From: Verrucomicrobiota bacterium
GTDB taxonomy: Bacteria; Verrucomicrobiota; Verrucomicrobiia; Opitutales; UBA953
DNA length: 64,000 nt
NCBI GenBank assembly: GCA_003569205.1
Contig: BGOK01000002.1
Span: forward strand, 186,001-250,000
Direction: 5' to 3'
Shown here: positions 17,315 through 27,472 of the stretch, piece after piece
Layout: each line of letters begins with the position of its first letter
Numbering within the stretch: position 1 is the stretch's first letter
The notes under the pieces: generated by a model
What the model saw: only the letters and a program-made list of their open reading frames with translations
The model's database searches: none
Told to the model about the DNA's origin: nothing
Program-made: the position numbers and the translations under genes

Positions 17315-19474
17315 ATGAGCACCAACCCAGCCCGCCGCAACGCCATCGAGGCGATTGCTTCTCAGCCTCGCCTCCAGGGCAGCTTCGACTTCCGCAATGA
17401 GAAGATCGACCTGATCTACGGCCAGAATGTTTTCTCCCTCGATAAGATGGAAAAGCGCCTACCGAAGGACGTCTTCAAGTCCCTCAAGGCTAACATCGAG
17501 TCGGGCACGAAGTTGGACGCCGCCTCCGCTGATGTTGTGGCTGCTGCCATTAAGGACTGGGCGCTCGAACGTGGCGCGACGCACTATGCGCACGTCTTCT
17601 ACCCGCTGACTGGCTTCACTGCCGAAAAGCACGACACCTTCTTCGAGCCCAACGGTAACGGTACGCTCGCCCAGTTCTCCGGCAAGGCCCTGATCCAGGC
17701 TGAGCCCGACGCCTCGTCGTTCCCGAACGGCGGCCTCCGCTCCACTTTCGAAGCACGTGGTTACACGGCTTGGGACGTGACCTCTCCGGCTTACATCTTC
17801 GACACCGAAAACGGTTCCACGCTCTGCATCCCGACGGCCTTCGTGTCGTGGAAGGGCGAGGCCCTCGACAAGAAGACCCCGCTGCTCCGTTCGATGGCGG
17901 CCGTCAACAAGTCCGCCGCTCGCGTGCTCGCTCTCTTCGGCAAGAAGCACGGCTTTATCTCCGCTTCGTGTGGCCCTGAGCAGGAGTACTTCCTGATCGA
18001 CGCGCGTCTCTTCCACCTCCGTCCTGACCTCTACACCTGCGGTCGCTCCCTCTTCGGTTCGAAGCCGGCGAAGGGTCAGGAGTTCGAAGACCAGTATTTC
18101 GGCACCATCCCTGACCGCGTGCTCGCCTGCATGATGGAAACCGAGCGCGAGTGCTTCAAACTCGGGATTCCGATTAAGACCCGCCACAACGAAGTCGCTC
18201 CGTCCCAGTACGAAGTGGCTCCAATCTACGAATCTGCTAACGTCGCGCACGATCACCAGATGCTCACGATGACGCTGCTCCGCCGCGTCGCTACCCAGCA
18301 TGGTTTCGTCTGCCTTCTCGCCGAAAAGCCCTTCGCTGGCGTTAACGGTTCCGGTAAGCACGTTAACTGGTCCATCGGTGGCGCTGGCGTCGGTAACCTC
18401 CTCGAGCCCGGCCACAGCCCGCACGAGAATGCACAGTTCCTGACCTTCTGCTCCGCCGTGGTTCGCGCGGTCGACCTGCACCAAGGCCTGCTCCGCGCCT
18501 CGGTGGCTTCCGCTGGTAATGACCACCGCCTCGGTGCCAACGAAGCTCCGCCCGCCATCATCTCGATCTACCTGGGCGACATGCTCAACGAAGTCATCGA
18601 GCAGGTGAAGAAGAGCGGTTCCGCTTCGACCTCCCGTAAGGGCGGTCACATGACCCTCGGCGTCGATACGCTCCCAATCCTCCCGAAGGATGCTGGCGAC
18701 CGTAACCGTACCAGCCCGTTTGCCTTCACCGGTAATAAGTTCGAGTTCCGTGCCGTCGGTTCAGCCTTCTCGGTGGCCGGCCCGCTGACCGTCCTCAACA
18801 CAATCATGGCAGACTCCCTCGATAAGCTCGCCGACGAACTCGCCGACGAGATTAAGGCCAAGAAGGGTGACTTCAACGCCGCCCTCCAGGTTGTCCTGAA
18901 GAACATCCTATCGAAGCACGGTCGCGTGATCTTCAATGGTAACGGCTACTCCGAAGAGTGGCACAAGGAAGCTGCTAAGCGTGGCCTCAAGAACCTCCGC
19001 ACGACCCCCGATGCTCTCCCTGAAATCATCGCCAAGTCGACGATTGAAGTCTTTGAGCGCCAGGGCGTCCTCTCCAAGGCCGAACTTGAGTCCCGCGAAG
19101 AGATCTACACGCACTCCTACGTGCTCACGGTCAACACCGAGTCGAAGCTCGTCTCGGACATTGCCCAGACGCTCCTTCTCCCTGCTGCCCTCAAGTACGC
19201 CGCTGACCTGACCCCGGTCGAGAAGACCAAGTCTGGCGGCAAGCTCCGCAAGCAAGTCATCGGACTGGCCGACGAACTCGCCGCTGCGATTGACGCCCTC
19301 AATACTGCCCGCGACGTCACCAAGTCTGACACGCATGCCCAAGCTAAGCACTCCTGCGACAAGGTCCTCCCGGCCATGCTCAAGGTGCGTGCCGCCGCTG
19401 ATGCGCTCGAAGAGATCGTCGCCGACGAATACTGGCCGTTGCCGTCCTACCAGGAGCTCCTGTTCCTCCGCTAA
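17315..19474 (+). CDS. glnN: Glutamine synthetase type III
   Basis: ATP-dependent synthesis of glutamine from glutamate and ammonia. The 719-residue length and the layout identify type III (GlnN), not type I (about 470). Visible family features are [13 protein letters not shown] (metal-binding Glu residues), [30 protein letters not shown], and the nucleotide-binding region [20 protein letters not shown]. No amtB or PII gene is adjacent. It is probably monocistronic: a sigma-54-type promoter lies upstream and a strong terminator follows. The adenylylation loop of type I enzymes does not apply to this class. Confidence 0.97.
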   Translation: MSTNPARRNAIEAIASQPRLQGSFDFRNEKIDLIYGQNVFSLDKMEKRLPKDVFKSLKANIESGTKLDAASADVVAAAIKDWALERGATHYAHVFYPLTGFTAEKHDTFFEPNGNGTLAQFSGKALIQAEPDASSFPNGGLRSTFEARGYTAWDVTSPAYIFDTENGSTLCIPTAFVSWKGEALDKKTPLLRSMAAVNKSAARVLALFGKKHGFISASCGPEQEYFLIDARLFHLRPDLYTCGRSLFGSKPAKGQEFEDQYFGTIPDRVLACMMETERECFKLGIPIKTRHNEVAPSQYEVAPIYESANVAHDHQMLTMTLLRRVATQHGFVCLLAEKPFAGVNGSGKHVNWSIGGAGVGNLLEPGHSPHENAQFLTFCSAVVRAVDLHQGLLRASVASAGNDHRLGANEAPPAIISIYLGDMLNEVIEQVKKSGSASTSRKGGHMTLGVDTLPILPKDAGDRNRTSPFAFTGNKFEFRAVGSAFSVAGPLTVLNTIMADSLDKLADELADEIKAKKGDFNAALQVVLKNILSKHGRVIFNGNGYSEEWHKEAAKRGLKNLRTTPDALPEIIAKSTIEVFERQGVLSKAELESREEIYTHSYVLTVNTESKLVSDIAQTLLLPAALKYAADLTPVEKTKSGGKLRKQVIGLADELAAAIDALNTARDVTKSDTHAQAKHSCDKVLPAMLKVRAAADALEEIVADEYWPLPSYQELLFLR

Positions 19475-19497
19475 GCCGCCGCGCTGAGTGCGCACAA

Positions 19498-19526
19498 GGG
19501 CCGAACCTCCGGGTTCGGCCCTTTTT
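19498..19526 (+). terminator. Rho-independent terminator after glnN
   Basis: GGGCCGAACC (19498-19507) pairs perfectly with GGTTCGGCCC (19512-19521) around the loop TCCG, followed by TTTTT. Confidence 0.93.
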
Positions 19527-19558
19527 GTTGTCTGCTTACTTGGTGCCTAGCCCGCCAA

Positions 19559-19592
19559 GCAAAAAGGCCCGACGTCGAGACGTCGGGCCTTT
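19559..19592 (-). terminator. Terminator for rpsU (possibly bidirectional)
   Basis: AAAGGCCCGACG (19563-19574) pairs with CGTCGGGCCTTT (19581-19592). Read on the minus strand the hairpin ends in a run of five T, placing it about 25 bases after the rpsU stop. The plus-strand side has only a short T run, so it serves rpsU first. Confidence 0.85.
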
Positions 19593-19615
19593 GGAGCGGG
19601 CGCTAAGGACGAGCC

Positions 19616-19816
19616 TTAGGCGTTATCCCACTTCTTGCGGAGGTAGCTGTTGAAGTTCTTAACCTTCGTCTTGCGACGACGGCGCTCGCAGGGCTTTTCA
19701 TAGCCGCGCTTCGCACGGGCGTCCTTGATGACGCCTTCGCGGTCGATCTTCTTCTTGAGGCGGCGGAGAGCCTTGTCGATGGTCTCGCCCTTGCGGATCT
19801 TGATTTCTACAGACAT
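19616..19816 (-). CDS. rpsU: 30S ribosomal protein bS21
   Basis: Small basic protein near the 3' end of 16S rRNA, needed for initiation. The 66-residue product starts MSVEIKIRKGETIDKALRRL and has the basic core KRGYEKPCERRRRKTK. An upstream in-frame Met adds 16 unlikely residues, so the Met at 19816 is chosen. The leader has no ribosome-binding motif; it contains CCCTCC instead. The gene diverges from smc. Confidence 0.95.
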   Translation of the reverse strand: MSVEIKIRKGETIDKALRRLKKKIDREGVIKDARAKRGYEKPCERRRRKTKVKNFNSYLRKKWDNA

Positions 19817-19978
19817 GTTGGCAGTTGGAGGGTCGAGGCAACAGGCGGGTAGGGGGTTCGTCAACCCATAAACCAGCTTTTAAATCACCGCATAAACCGT
19901 GAATAACTCGCCTCGAAACGGGGTAGTAGACGCTTGCGGGAGGGGGTGGGCGGGGCAATCGTTCGGGACAACCCCTCG

Positions 19979-22900
19979 ATGTACCTCAAGGAAATCGTCG
20001 CCAACGGATTTAAAAGCTTCGCCGACCGGACTCGTATCGAGCTCCGTCCAGGCGTCACGGCTGTCGTTGGCCCTAATGGCTGCGGTAAGTCCAACATCGT
20101 CGACGCGATCCGTTGGGTGCTCGGCGAGCAGAGTGCCAAGTCTCTCCGCGGAACGAGCATGCAGGACGTTATCTTTTCGGGGACGGACCGTCGCAAGCCC
20201 CTCCCGCAATGCGAGGTCGAGCTAATCTTTGCGGACTGTGAAAAGGAACTGGGCACGGCCTTTGCCGAGGTCTCGGTCATGCGCCGTATTTACCGCGAAG
20301 GCACCAGCGACTATTTCCTGAACGGGAAGCCCGCCCGCCTGAAGGATATCCAGCGCCTCTTCATGGACACCGGCATTGGCCGCATGTCCTATTCGTTCAT
20401 GGTGCAGGGCCAAATCGACCAAATCCTCTCCGCGAACCCGGCCGAGCGTCGCTACCTCTTTGAAGAAGCTGCCGGTATCACCCGCTATAAGTCCCAACGT
20501 AAGGAAGCGTTGAATAAGTTGGCCGGCGTCGACACCAACCTGGCCCGCGTGACGGATGTCATCGGCGAAGTCGGCCGCCAAATCGCGACGTTGCGTCGCC
20601 AGGCCGCGAAGGCGCTACGCTATCGTCGCCTCCGCCATCGCTTCACGCACCTCGACCTCGCTTGGCAATCTAAGCAGTTCTTGGACCGGAAGACGCAGAT
20701 TGAACGCTTAGACCTCGATGCGACCGCCTGCCGCACCGAAGTCGCTACTTTGTCTAATGACTTGCGGGCCCGCGAGGCAGCCTTGGCTTCCACGCGTAGT
20801 TTGCGCCTGCAACTATCCGAACGCGTGCAACAGTCGCAGCAGGCTCTCTTTGACCTGCGCACGACGCGCGAAAATGCGGAAGCCGCGGCGCGGACGGCGG
20901 ACTTACGTGCAGATGACCTCTCGGCTCGTCTCCTCGAAGTCCGCCGCGAAGCCGCTGAAGCCGAACAGGCGATTATCGAATTCAATACGCGTTTACAGGG
21001 CACGTCCGACGTCAAGTCGGCCGCCGCTGGCGACGTCACCGCCGCCGATGTCACCTTCCGAGAGAAGACCGCTGAGGTTGACCAGTCTTTGCGCCAGCTG
21101 CTAGATGCGGAGAATCGACTACGCCGCGCTCGTCAGGATATTCTCATCGCTGAAGGCGAGATGACTCGCGCCCGGGCCGACGTGACCAATCTGGAAGTCG
21201 ATCTCCGTGGCTACCAGCAGCGTCATGTCGACCTTTCGGCCTCATTGACTCAGGCTAAGGCCGAGCGCGACGGCCTCGAACGACGGGCGCAGGAAAGCGC
21301 CGCCGTCGTCACCACGCGGCATGCAGAATCACAGACGGCCCGGGCCAATGAACAAGCTGGGGCCGATAAGGCCAGGGCTCTCCTTGGTGATTTCCGCGCG
21401 TTACAACAAACGATTTCCGAACAGGATCGCCAAGTCGCTAAGCTTTCTGCGCAACTCGGTCTACTCGAGCAGATGCAGGCGCGCCTCGAAGGTTTCTCCG
21501 ATGCCGCCAAGGCCGTCCTGCGGGGCGAGTTCGCTGAGAGCATGCCCGCGGGCAAAGCCGCCGCCTTGGCGGACCTTGTCACGGTGACCGACGCTTCGAT
21601 TACTGGCCCCTTGGAGAGTATCTTGGGTGCAGCCTCTGAGGCCGTGGCGCTTGAGAGCGCAGAATTTCTACCGGGTATCGTCGCAAAGCTCGGCGAACGT
21701 CAGCTCGGCCGCGCGGTCTTCCAAGTCGAAGCCCCGCCGGCTTCTCGTTCCGGCGCTACCGCTCCCGCTTGGTTGCGCGCTGCCAGCACCGCGGTCGCCC
21801 CGAAGGCTCCGGCCCATGCCCGCTTGGTCGCCAATCTTTTCGATGGTTGTTACGTCTGTGATAGTCTTGGTGACTTCTTAGGCTGGTGGCGCGCGAATCC
21901 GGGCTTCGAGTTCTTCCTCGTGGCGACGACCGAGGGCGACCTCGTGGATCGCCGTGGTTTAGTCTTCGCGGGCCGCCCGCGCAAAGCCGCTTCCGGGGCT
22001 GGCTCCAGTGTTTTCTCGCGTGAGAGCGAAATCCGCACCGTCCGCGCCAAATTGGAGAGCGAGAACGACAAGCTTACCACGCTGAACGAGCAGGCCTTGG
22101 GGTTGCAGGCTTCGATTGACGCCAATGAAGTCGAGGTGACCAACCTCCGCGCTGCGACCCAGCTCGCCGCGCAAGAACTTTCCGTCTCGCAGGCCGACGA
22201 ACGTTCGACCCGGTCGACCTTGGTCACCGCGGATGAGCGTATCAGCCGCGAGCAGCGCCAACTGAACGAGATCGAGGCTTCTAAAACCGAGGCCTTATTG
22301 CGTCGCAACCGCGCGCAGGAAACCCTGACCACTAAGGACACGCAGGTGGCGACCCTTCGGCAGGCCATCACTGATGGCGAAAAAGAAGTGGAAGTTAGCC
22401 GGGCCGAAGCCGAGTTGCGCCGTAATTCCCTGGGCGATGTTCGCCTCACGTTGGCTGAGCAGCGTCAGCGCCTTGAACTGGTCGGCCGCGAAGTCTCCGA
22501 CCTAGAGTCCCGTCGATCTGAAGCCTCGCATCGCTTGGCGGCTCGCCGTCAGGAAGCCCAAAGCAACGAACGCTTAATCGCTGACCTAAAGGAACAAAGC
22601 GTCACCGCCCGCGAGACCTCGGTCCGTTTGGCTGCGGAAATCGAGCTGGCGGCAGATGCCTTGGCGACCTTGCGCGATGAGCTCGCCCAGAAGGACGGAC
22701 TCTTAGAAAGCGAAGATAAAGTCCTCACCGTCGACCGCGATCGCTTACGCGAGATGGACGCTCGCCTCAAGTCGCTGGAAGTGACCCTCGCCGAACAGAC
22801 CTCGCAGTGCAGCTTCATCGTGGAAAAGGTGCAGGCTGATCATCAATTGGACGTCGTCACGGTGGATTGGCGCACGCAACTTTGGCTGTCCGAGGGCGAG

Positions 22901-23731
22901 CCAGAAGGTGCTGCCGGTTTTGGCGACCTCGAAGAGTCCGAAGAGGAGGGCAGTCGCCCTTCACGTGCCACCATTGTTCGGCGCGGTGAGCCCACCGAGG
23001 AAGACCTCGCTGCCTTGACGATGACGGACTGGCCGCCGCTGGTCCGCGAAATTGCTGAGCTCCGTGAACGAATGGCTGGCATGGGCTCCATCAATCTAGT
23101 CGCCGTCGAGGAATATTCCTCCCTACGCGATCGCCATGACTTCTTAACGAAGCAGAGCGATGACCTTTGGAAGGCAAAGGAAGAGCTCACTAAGGCGATC
23201 GACGAACTCAATCAGACCTCACTCAAGCTTTTCACCGACACCTTTGAGCAGGTCCGGAAGAATTTTAAGTTCACCTTCGAACGGTTGTTCGTGGGTGGGT
23301 CGGCTGACTTGACCATGGTCCAGGCTGAAGATCCCTTGGAAAGTGGCATTGAGATCATCGCCCAGCCCCCCGGTACCAAGCTTCGGGGTATCTCCCTCCT
23401 TTCTGGTGGTCAGCGTACCATGACCGCCGTGGCCTTGCTTTTCGCCATCTACATGGTGAAACCCTCGCCCTTGTGCGTGCTCGACGAGCTCGACGCCCCC
23501 CTCGACGACGCCAATGTCGGCCGTTTCACGGACATCATCCGCGAGTTCACCCGTTTCTCTCAGTTTGTCGTCATCACCCACAATAAGCGCACGGTTTCGG
23601 CGGCGGACTCCATCTTTGGGGCGACGATGCAGGAAAAGGGCGTGACCCGACTCTTCTCCATGCGTTTCAACAAGGACCGCGATGAGGCAGAGCCAACCTC
23701 CCCGGGGTCTGGCTTCACGATGGCCCGCTGA
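19979..23731 (+). CDS. smc: Chromosome segregation protein SMC
   Basis: ATPase of the bacterial condensin that loads at the origin and folds the chromosome. The 1250-residue product has Walker A GPNGCGKS at 31-38, then a long coiled coil rich in Glu, Arg, Ala and Gln, a hinge domain around 520-650, a second coiled coil, and the C-terminal head with signature LLSGGQRTM and Walker B with VLDELDAPLDD. The Met at 19979 gives the family N-terminus MYLKEIVANGFKSF; the open frame begins 15 codons earlier without homology. No scpA or scpB lies next to it. The gene is preceded by divergent rpsU. Confidence 0.97.
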   Translation: MYLKEIVANGFKSFADRTRIELRPGVTAVVGPNGCGKSNIVDAIRWVLGEQSAKSLRGTSMQDVIFSGTDRRKPLPQCEVELIFADCEKELGTAFAEVSVMRRIYREGTSDYFLNGKPARLKDIQRLFMDTGIGRMSYSFMVQGQIDQILSANPAERRYLFEEAAGITRYKSQRKEALNKLAGVDTNLARVTDVIGEVGRQIATLRRQAAKALRYRRLRHRFTHLDLAWQSKQFLDRKTQIERLDLDATACRTEVATLSNDLRAREAALASTRSLRLQLSERVQQSQQALFDLRTTRENAEAAARTADLRADDLSARLLEVRREAAEAEQAIIEFNTRLQGTSDVKSAAAGDVTAADVTFREKTAEVDQSLRQLLDAENRLRRARQDILIAEGEMTRARADVTNLEVDLRGYQQRHVDLSASLTQAKAERDGLERRAQESAAVVTTRHAESQTARANEQAGADKARALLGDFRALQQTISEQDRQVAKLSAQLGLLEQMQARLEGFSDAAKAVLRGEFAESMPAGKAAALADLVTVTDASITGPLESILGAASEAVALESAEFLPGIVAKLGERQLGRAVFQVEAPPASRSGATAPAWLRAASTAVAPKAPAHARLVANLFDGCYVCDSLGDFLGWWRANPGFEFFLVATTEGDLVDRRGLVFAGRPRKAASGAGSSVFSRESEIRTVRAKLESENDKLTTLNEQALGLQASIDANEVEVTNLRAATQLAAQELSVSQADERSTRSTLVTADERISREQRQLNEIEASKTEALLRRNRAQETLTTKDTQVATLRQAITDGEKEVEVSRAEAELRRNSLGDVRLTLAEQRQRLELVGREVSDLESRRSEASHRLAARRQEAQSNERLIADLKEQSVTARETSVRLAAEIELAADALATLRDELAQKDGLLESEDKVLTVDRDRLREMDARLKSLEVTLAEQTSQCSFIVEKVQADHQLDVVTVDWRTQLWLSEGEPEGAAGFGDLEESEEEGSRPSRATIVRRGEPTEEDLAALTMTDWPPLVREIAELRERMAGMGSINLVAVEEYSSLRDRHDFLTKQSDDLWKAKEELTKAIDELNQTSLKLFTDTFEQVRKNFKFTFERLFVGGSADLTMVQAEDPLESGIEIIAQPPGTKLRGISLLSGGQRTMTAVALLFAIYMVKPSPLCVLDELDAPLDDANVGRFTDIIREFTRFSQFVVITHNKRTVSAADSIFGATMQEKGVTRLFSMRFNKDRDEAEPTSPGSGFTMAR

Positions 23732-23753
23732 GGTCGCTTGCCTTGGCTCAATC

Positions 23754-23773
23754 ACCTCCTAAACTCTGGAGGT
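23754..23773 (+). promoter_or_regulatory. Hairpin abutting the htrA start codon
   Basis: ACCTCC (23754-23759) pairs perfectly with GGAGGT (23768-23773) around an 8-base loop, and the ATG of htrA follows with no gap. It could hinder initiation on the start codon. The GGAGGT is too close to the ATG to act as a normal ribosome-binding site. Confidence 0.4.
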
Positions 23774-24888
23774 ATGAAACGTTTTCTTGCCGTGCTTTGC
23801 CTTGCGCCGGCCCTGCTGCTGGCAGCGGTTTCTTTTCAGGTTGATGGTCGGGATATTAACCGGGCCAGCCGGGCGCTGGTACTGCTGACGTGTTGGCCCG
23901 GGTGATGCCTGCCGTCGTCAGCATTCGGACCGCCGCCACCATCCCGCCCGATTACTTGCGTCGCCTCAAGACCCGGATCACGCCGGATGACCTGAAGTCG
24001 AATACCAAGACCGACCCCAAGACGGGCGAAGTCCAGATGTTCGTCGGCCTTGGTTCGGGCACGATTATCAATCCCGACGGCTATATCATCTCTAATCGCC
24101 ACGTGGTTATGATGCCCGACAACACGATTGCGAAGTTGGCCTACGTGACCCTTTCGGATCGCCGCGAGTTTAAGGCCCGCGTGCTCGCGGTGGACGATAA
24201 GACCGACATCGCCATCCTTAAGGTTGAGGAGCGCAACCTCCCCTATGCTCGTTTCGCCGACAGTGATAAGGCTCGTGTCGGTGACCCGGTGTACGCCATC
24301 GGCAATCCGTTAGGCGTTGGTATGTCCGTCTCCTCTGGAATCGTTTCCGCCTTGGGACGCTCTGGTTTAGGCCTGAACTACGAGGATTTCATCCAGACCG
24401 ACGCCGCCATCAATCATGGCAACTCTGGCGGCCCGTTGGTGGATTTTGAAGGTCGTATCGTCGGTATGAACACCATGATTCGCACCGATGGGCGGGGCGA
24501 AGGTAACATCGGCATCGGTTTTTCAATCCCTTCCAACCTAATGCTGAGCATCGCCATGGACTTGGCGAACTCGGGCAAAGTTATCCGCGGCTTCGTTGGC
24601 CTCTTCGGCGAAGACCTCCCCGTGGAAGAATCGTCGAAGCTCACGATGTCTCGCAATGGAGCTGTCCGCATTACGGATGTGACGGCGGATTCTCCCGCCG
24701 CCCGCGGTGGCCTGCGGAAAGATGACGTCATCGTGGGGGTGAATAATAAGCCCTTCGAAAACTGGAACGAACTCCGCCTCACCATCGCCAAGCGACGTCC
24801 GGGCGATATCATCTTGATGTCGATTATCCGGAAAGGGCAGGGCTCACTGGTGCGTATCTCCGTCGCTGAGCGACCCGCTGGAAGCTAG
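23774..24888 (+). CDS. HtrA/DegP-type periplasmic serine protease, with one frame break
   Basis: Trypsin-like protease that handles misfolded envelope proteins. The catalytic triad is visible: His in SNRHVV, Asp in DKTDIAIL, Ser in GNSGGPL. One PDZ domain follows (AARGGLRKDDVIVGVNNKPF). The N-terminal signal peptide (MKRFLAVLCLAPALLLAA) is in a different frame; adding one base near 23884 joins it to ADVLARVMPAVVSIR, giving about 371 residues. Without that base the protease would lack any export signal. A single PDZ domain resembles DegS or short HtrA proteins. It follows smc by 42 bases and is three bases before the TonB-like gene. Confidence 0.85.
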
Positions 24889-24891
24889 CCG

Positions 24892-25658
24892 ATGGGCTTA
24901 CTGAGCACCGTCCGTAATGTCGCGGGTGGCCGGCTCCCCCCGGCCACGCGATTTGCCGTGCTTTGTGGCTTCGGAGTCTTCGTCGTCGGGCTTCTGGTCT
25001 TTAAGCCGGTCTCCGGTGGTGCGCCCGCAGCCCAGCCCTTGACCTCCGGTACGGTCTTGCTTCCTCCGGGGAATGCCTTGGCCGAGACCCAAGCCCTGTT
25101 GGATCCCTCCGCCGCCTATTTGCCTGCTGGGTCCGCTAAGTCCCCCTTGGCCGCCGTGGACGACGTCCAGGTCGAAGATTCCCCCCTGCCGGGCTTTGAC
25201 CCCATCTTGCGCTTCACCCCTGGCAAGCCAGTCGATTTGACTCTCGAGTCCGAAAAGCCGGTGGCTGCGGTGCCATATGCGGCTATTCCGCTAAACCAGT
25301 GGGAACCCTTCCGAACCTTGGGTAGTGCCAATTTGACTCAAGGCTCTATACCGCCTCGCAGCTTTTACTACAGCGTTTCTGATCTTGGCGGGGCAAGAAA
25401 GTCGATTTTGAACGGAAAAATAGGCAATCTTACCATTAAAACAGACAAAATGGGGCTAAAAACGACAAAGACGCCCCACTCTTAGCAACTTTAGAGCTTA
25501 TTATCGGCATTGACTCCATGGGTTTGCAGGCACCGGCCCAGATTGTGCGATCTTCGGGCAATCCCGGGGTAGATGCGGCCGTGGTAGCTTGGTCGACCCA
25601 GCTCCCTTGGGCTAAGCGCCTCCCCCCGGGCTCCTATCGGCTAACCGTGGGCCCCTGA
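24892..25658 (+). CDS. TonB-like periplasmic protein, with one frame break
   Basis: The first frame gives a short cytoplasmic head, one transmembrane segment near residues 22-38 (FAVLCGFGVFVVGLLVF) and a Pro/Ala/Ser-rich periplasmic stretch. It then drifts into an uncharacteristic Lys/Thr-rich tail and stops at 25485. One frame back, from about 25450, the sequence reads PLLATLELIIGIDSMGLQ, then VRSSGNPGVDAAVVAW, LPWAKRLPPGSYRLTVGP and a stop at 25656-25658. This is the shape of a TonB C-terminal domain, with the SSGNP-x-D motif and a closing PPG. One base is probably missing in an A- or G-run between 25440 and 25475. No exbB/exbD is adjacent. The TonB assignment is moderate and rests on motif recognition only. 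Confidence 0.55.
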
Positions 25659-25698
25659 CGGGGGTAAACCACCCTGTAAAAGGGTTGCAAAAATCCGC

Positions 25699-25727
25699 TT
25701 GACGATGGGTTGGGCGATGGTCATTCA
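25699..25727 (+). promoter_or_regulatory. Possible sigma-70 promoter for tRNA-Thr/tuf
   Basis: TTGACG (25699-25704), a 17-base spacer, then CATTCA (25722-25727). The -35 box is good and the -10 box is poor. Position, about 40 bases before the tRNA, and the need for strong expression support it. The rest of 25659-25765 shows nothing else I can name. Confidence 0.35.
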
Positions 25728-25765
25728 AACCCTCCCTTCACGTTCCCAATCAACGTCGACGGTTC

Positions 25766-25841
<76 letters not shown>

Positions 25842-25891
25842 CCACTTCCACACCAGAACAATAGCAAAACAACCTCCTCCCACACAAAACC

Positions 25892-27079
25892 ATGGCCAAA
25901 GAGAAGTTCAATCGTACCAAGCCTCACGTGAATGTCGGCACCATCGGTCACATCGACCATGGCAAGTCCACCACGACTGCGGCCATCGTCGCCGTTCAGG
26001 CCCGCAAGGGTCTGGCGGAAAATAAGTCCTACGCGGAAATCACCAAGGGTGGTACCGTCCGTGACGCCACCAAGACCGTGACCATCGCTGCCTCGCACGT
26101 TGAGTACGAGTCCGTTAACCGTCACTACGCCCACGTCGACTGCCCGGGCCACGCTGACTTCGTTAAGAACATGATCACGGGTGCTGCCCAGATGGATGGC
26201 GCTATCCTCGTCGTCTCCGCTGCTGACGGCGTGATGCCCCAGACCAAGGAGCACATCCTCCTCGCCCGCCAGGTCGGCGTGCCGAAGATTGTCGTCTGGC
26301 TCAACAAGGTCGACCTCTCCGAGCCTGACCTCATCGAGCTCGTTGAAATGGAAGTCCGCGACCTCCTCAATAAGTACCAGTACGACGGCGACAACGCTAA
26401 GATCGTCCGTGGTTCCGCCACCGCCGCTCTCGACGCTAAGCCCGAAGGCGAGCAGGCCATCCAGAACCTTCTGGACGCTCTCGACACCGAAATCGCTGAG
26501 CCTAAGCGCGAAACCGACAAGCCCTTCATGATGTCCATCGAAGACGTCTTCTCTATCACTGGTCGCGGCACCGTCGCTACCGGCCGTATCGAGCGTGGCG
26601 TCGTCAAGGTGGGCGAAGAAATCGAAATCGTCGGCGTGCGCGACACCATCAAGACCACCGTCACCGGTGTCGAAATGTTCCGTAAGGAGCTCGATCAGGG
26701 TCAGGCTGGCGACAACGTCGGCCTCCTCCTCCGTGGCGTCGAAAAGAGCCAAGTTGAGCGTGGCCAAGTGCTCGCCAAGACTGGCAGCATCAAGCCGCAC
26801 ACTCAGGGTAAGGCCCAGATCTACGTCCTTAAGCAGGACGAAGGTGGCCGCCACACCTCCTTCACGAATAACTATCGCCCGCAGTTCTTCTTCGGTACCT
26901 GCGACGTCACCGGCACCGTCATCCTCCCAGAGGGTGTCGAAATGGTGATGCCTGGCGATAACGTCACGATCACGGTCGACCTCCAGAAGCCAGTTGCGAT
27001 GGAAAAGGGCCAGCGCTTCGCCCTCCGCGAAGGTGGTAAGACCATCGGCGCCGGCCAGATTCTTGAAATCATCAAGTAA
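25892..27079 (+). CDS. tuf: Elongation factor Tu
   Basis: GTPase that brings aminoacyl-tRNA to the ribosome. The 395-residue product has G1 GHIDHGKST at 19-27, the switch II motif DCPGHAD, and G4 NKVD, followed by the two beta-barrel domains and the C-terminal ILEIIK. Length and sequence are typical. It lies between tRNA-Thr and tRNA-Trp in the tuf-secE-nusG-rplKAJL-rpoBC order. No second tuf copy is in this window. Confidence 0.99.
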   Translation: MAKEKFNRTKPHVNVGTIGHIDHGKSTTTAAIVAVQARKGLAENKSYAEITKGGTVRDATKTVTIAASHVEYESVNRHYAHVDCPGHADFVKNMITGAAQMDGAILVVSAADGVMPQTKEHILLARQVGVPKIVVWLNKVDLSEPDLIELVEMEVRDLLNKYQYDGDNAKIVRGSATAALDAKPEGEQAIQNLLDALDTEIAEPKRETDKPFMMSIEDVFSITGRGTVATGRIERGVVKVGEEIEIVGVRDTIKTTVTGVEMFRKELDQGQAGDNVGLLLRGVEKSQVERGQVLAKTGSIKPHTQGKAQIYVLKQDEGGRHTSFTNNYRPQFFFGTCDVTGTVILPEGVEMVMPGDNVTITVDLQKPVAMEKGQRFALREGGKTIGAGQILEIIK

Positions 27080-27160
27080 TCAACCGCCGGAAGGCCTGAC
27101 TATGGTGCCGTGGTTCCCTAAAAAGGAGCCCGGCATTTGTCACTTTCTAACAACCAGCAC

Positions 27161-27236
27161 AGGACGGTAGCTCAATTGGCAGAGTAGCGGTCTCCAAAAC
27201 CGTTGGTTGGGGGTTCAACTCCCCCCCGTCCTGCCA
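27161..27236 (+). tRNA. tRNA-Trp (anticodon CCA)
   Basis: 76 bases with encoded CCA. The acceptor AGGACGG pairs with CCGTCCT. The anticodon stem GCGGT/ACCGT encloses CTCCAAA, giving anticodon CCA. The T-arm is GGGGGTTCAACTCCCCC. It sits between tuf and secE, as in many bacteria. Confidence 0.96.
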
Positions 27237-27268
27237 CCTTCCACTTTAAAACTCCTTCAACCACAACC

Positions 27269-27466
27269 ATGTTCGGCCGCCTCCGCACTTTCTGGAACGA
27301 GACTCTCTCTGAGGTCTTCGTTAAGGCAACATGGCCGTCGCCGAAGGAGCTGGTGGATTCCACCCTCGTGGTGATTGCGGCGGTCGCCCTCCTGGGCGCC
27401 ATCGTTTTTTTCTGCGATTTCTCCCTCTCTAATTTAGTACAGTTCGCGACCCAACTGGTCCGCTAA
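27269..27466 (+). CDS. secE: Preprotein translocase subunit SecE
   Basis: Single-span SecE that clamps SecY. The 65-residue product has the amphipathic helix FWNETLSEVFVKATWPSPKE, the family signature, followed by one transmembrane segment near residues 32-50. The start at 27269 follows the tRNA-Trp end by 32 bases; the frame runs back through the tRNA without meaning. Six bases separate it from nusG. Confidence 0.96.
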   Translation: MFGRLRTFWNETLSEVFVKATWPSPKELVDSTLVVIAAVALLGAIVFFCDFSLSNLVQFATQLVR

Positions 27467-27472
27467 GCCCCC

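Noticed and set aside
19559-19592. A second terminator for glnN.
   Set aside because: The longer T-run is on the minus strand and the hairpin lies just after rpsU, so it serves rpsU; glnN has its own better hairpin.
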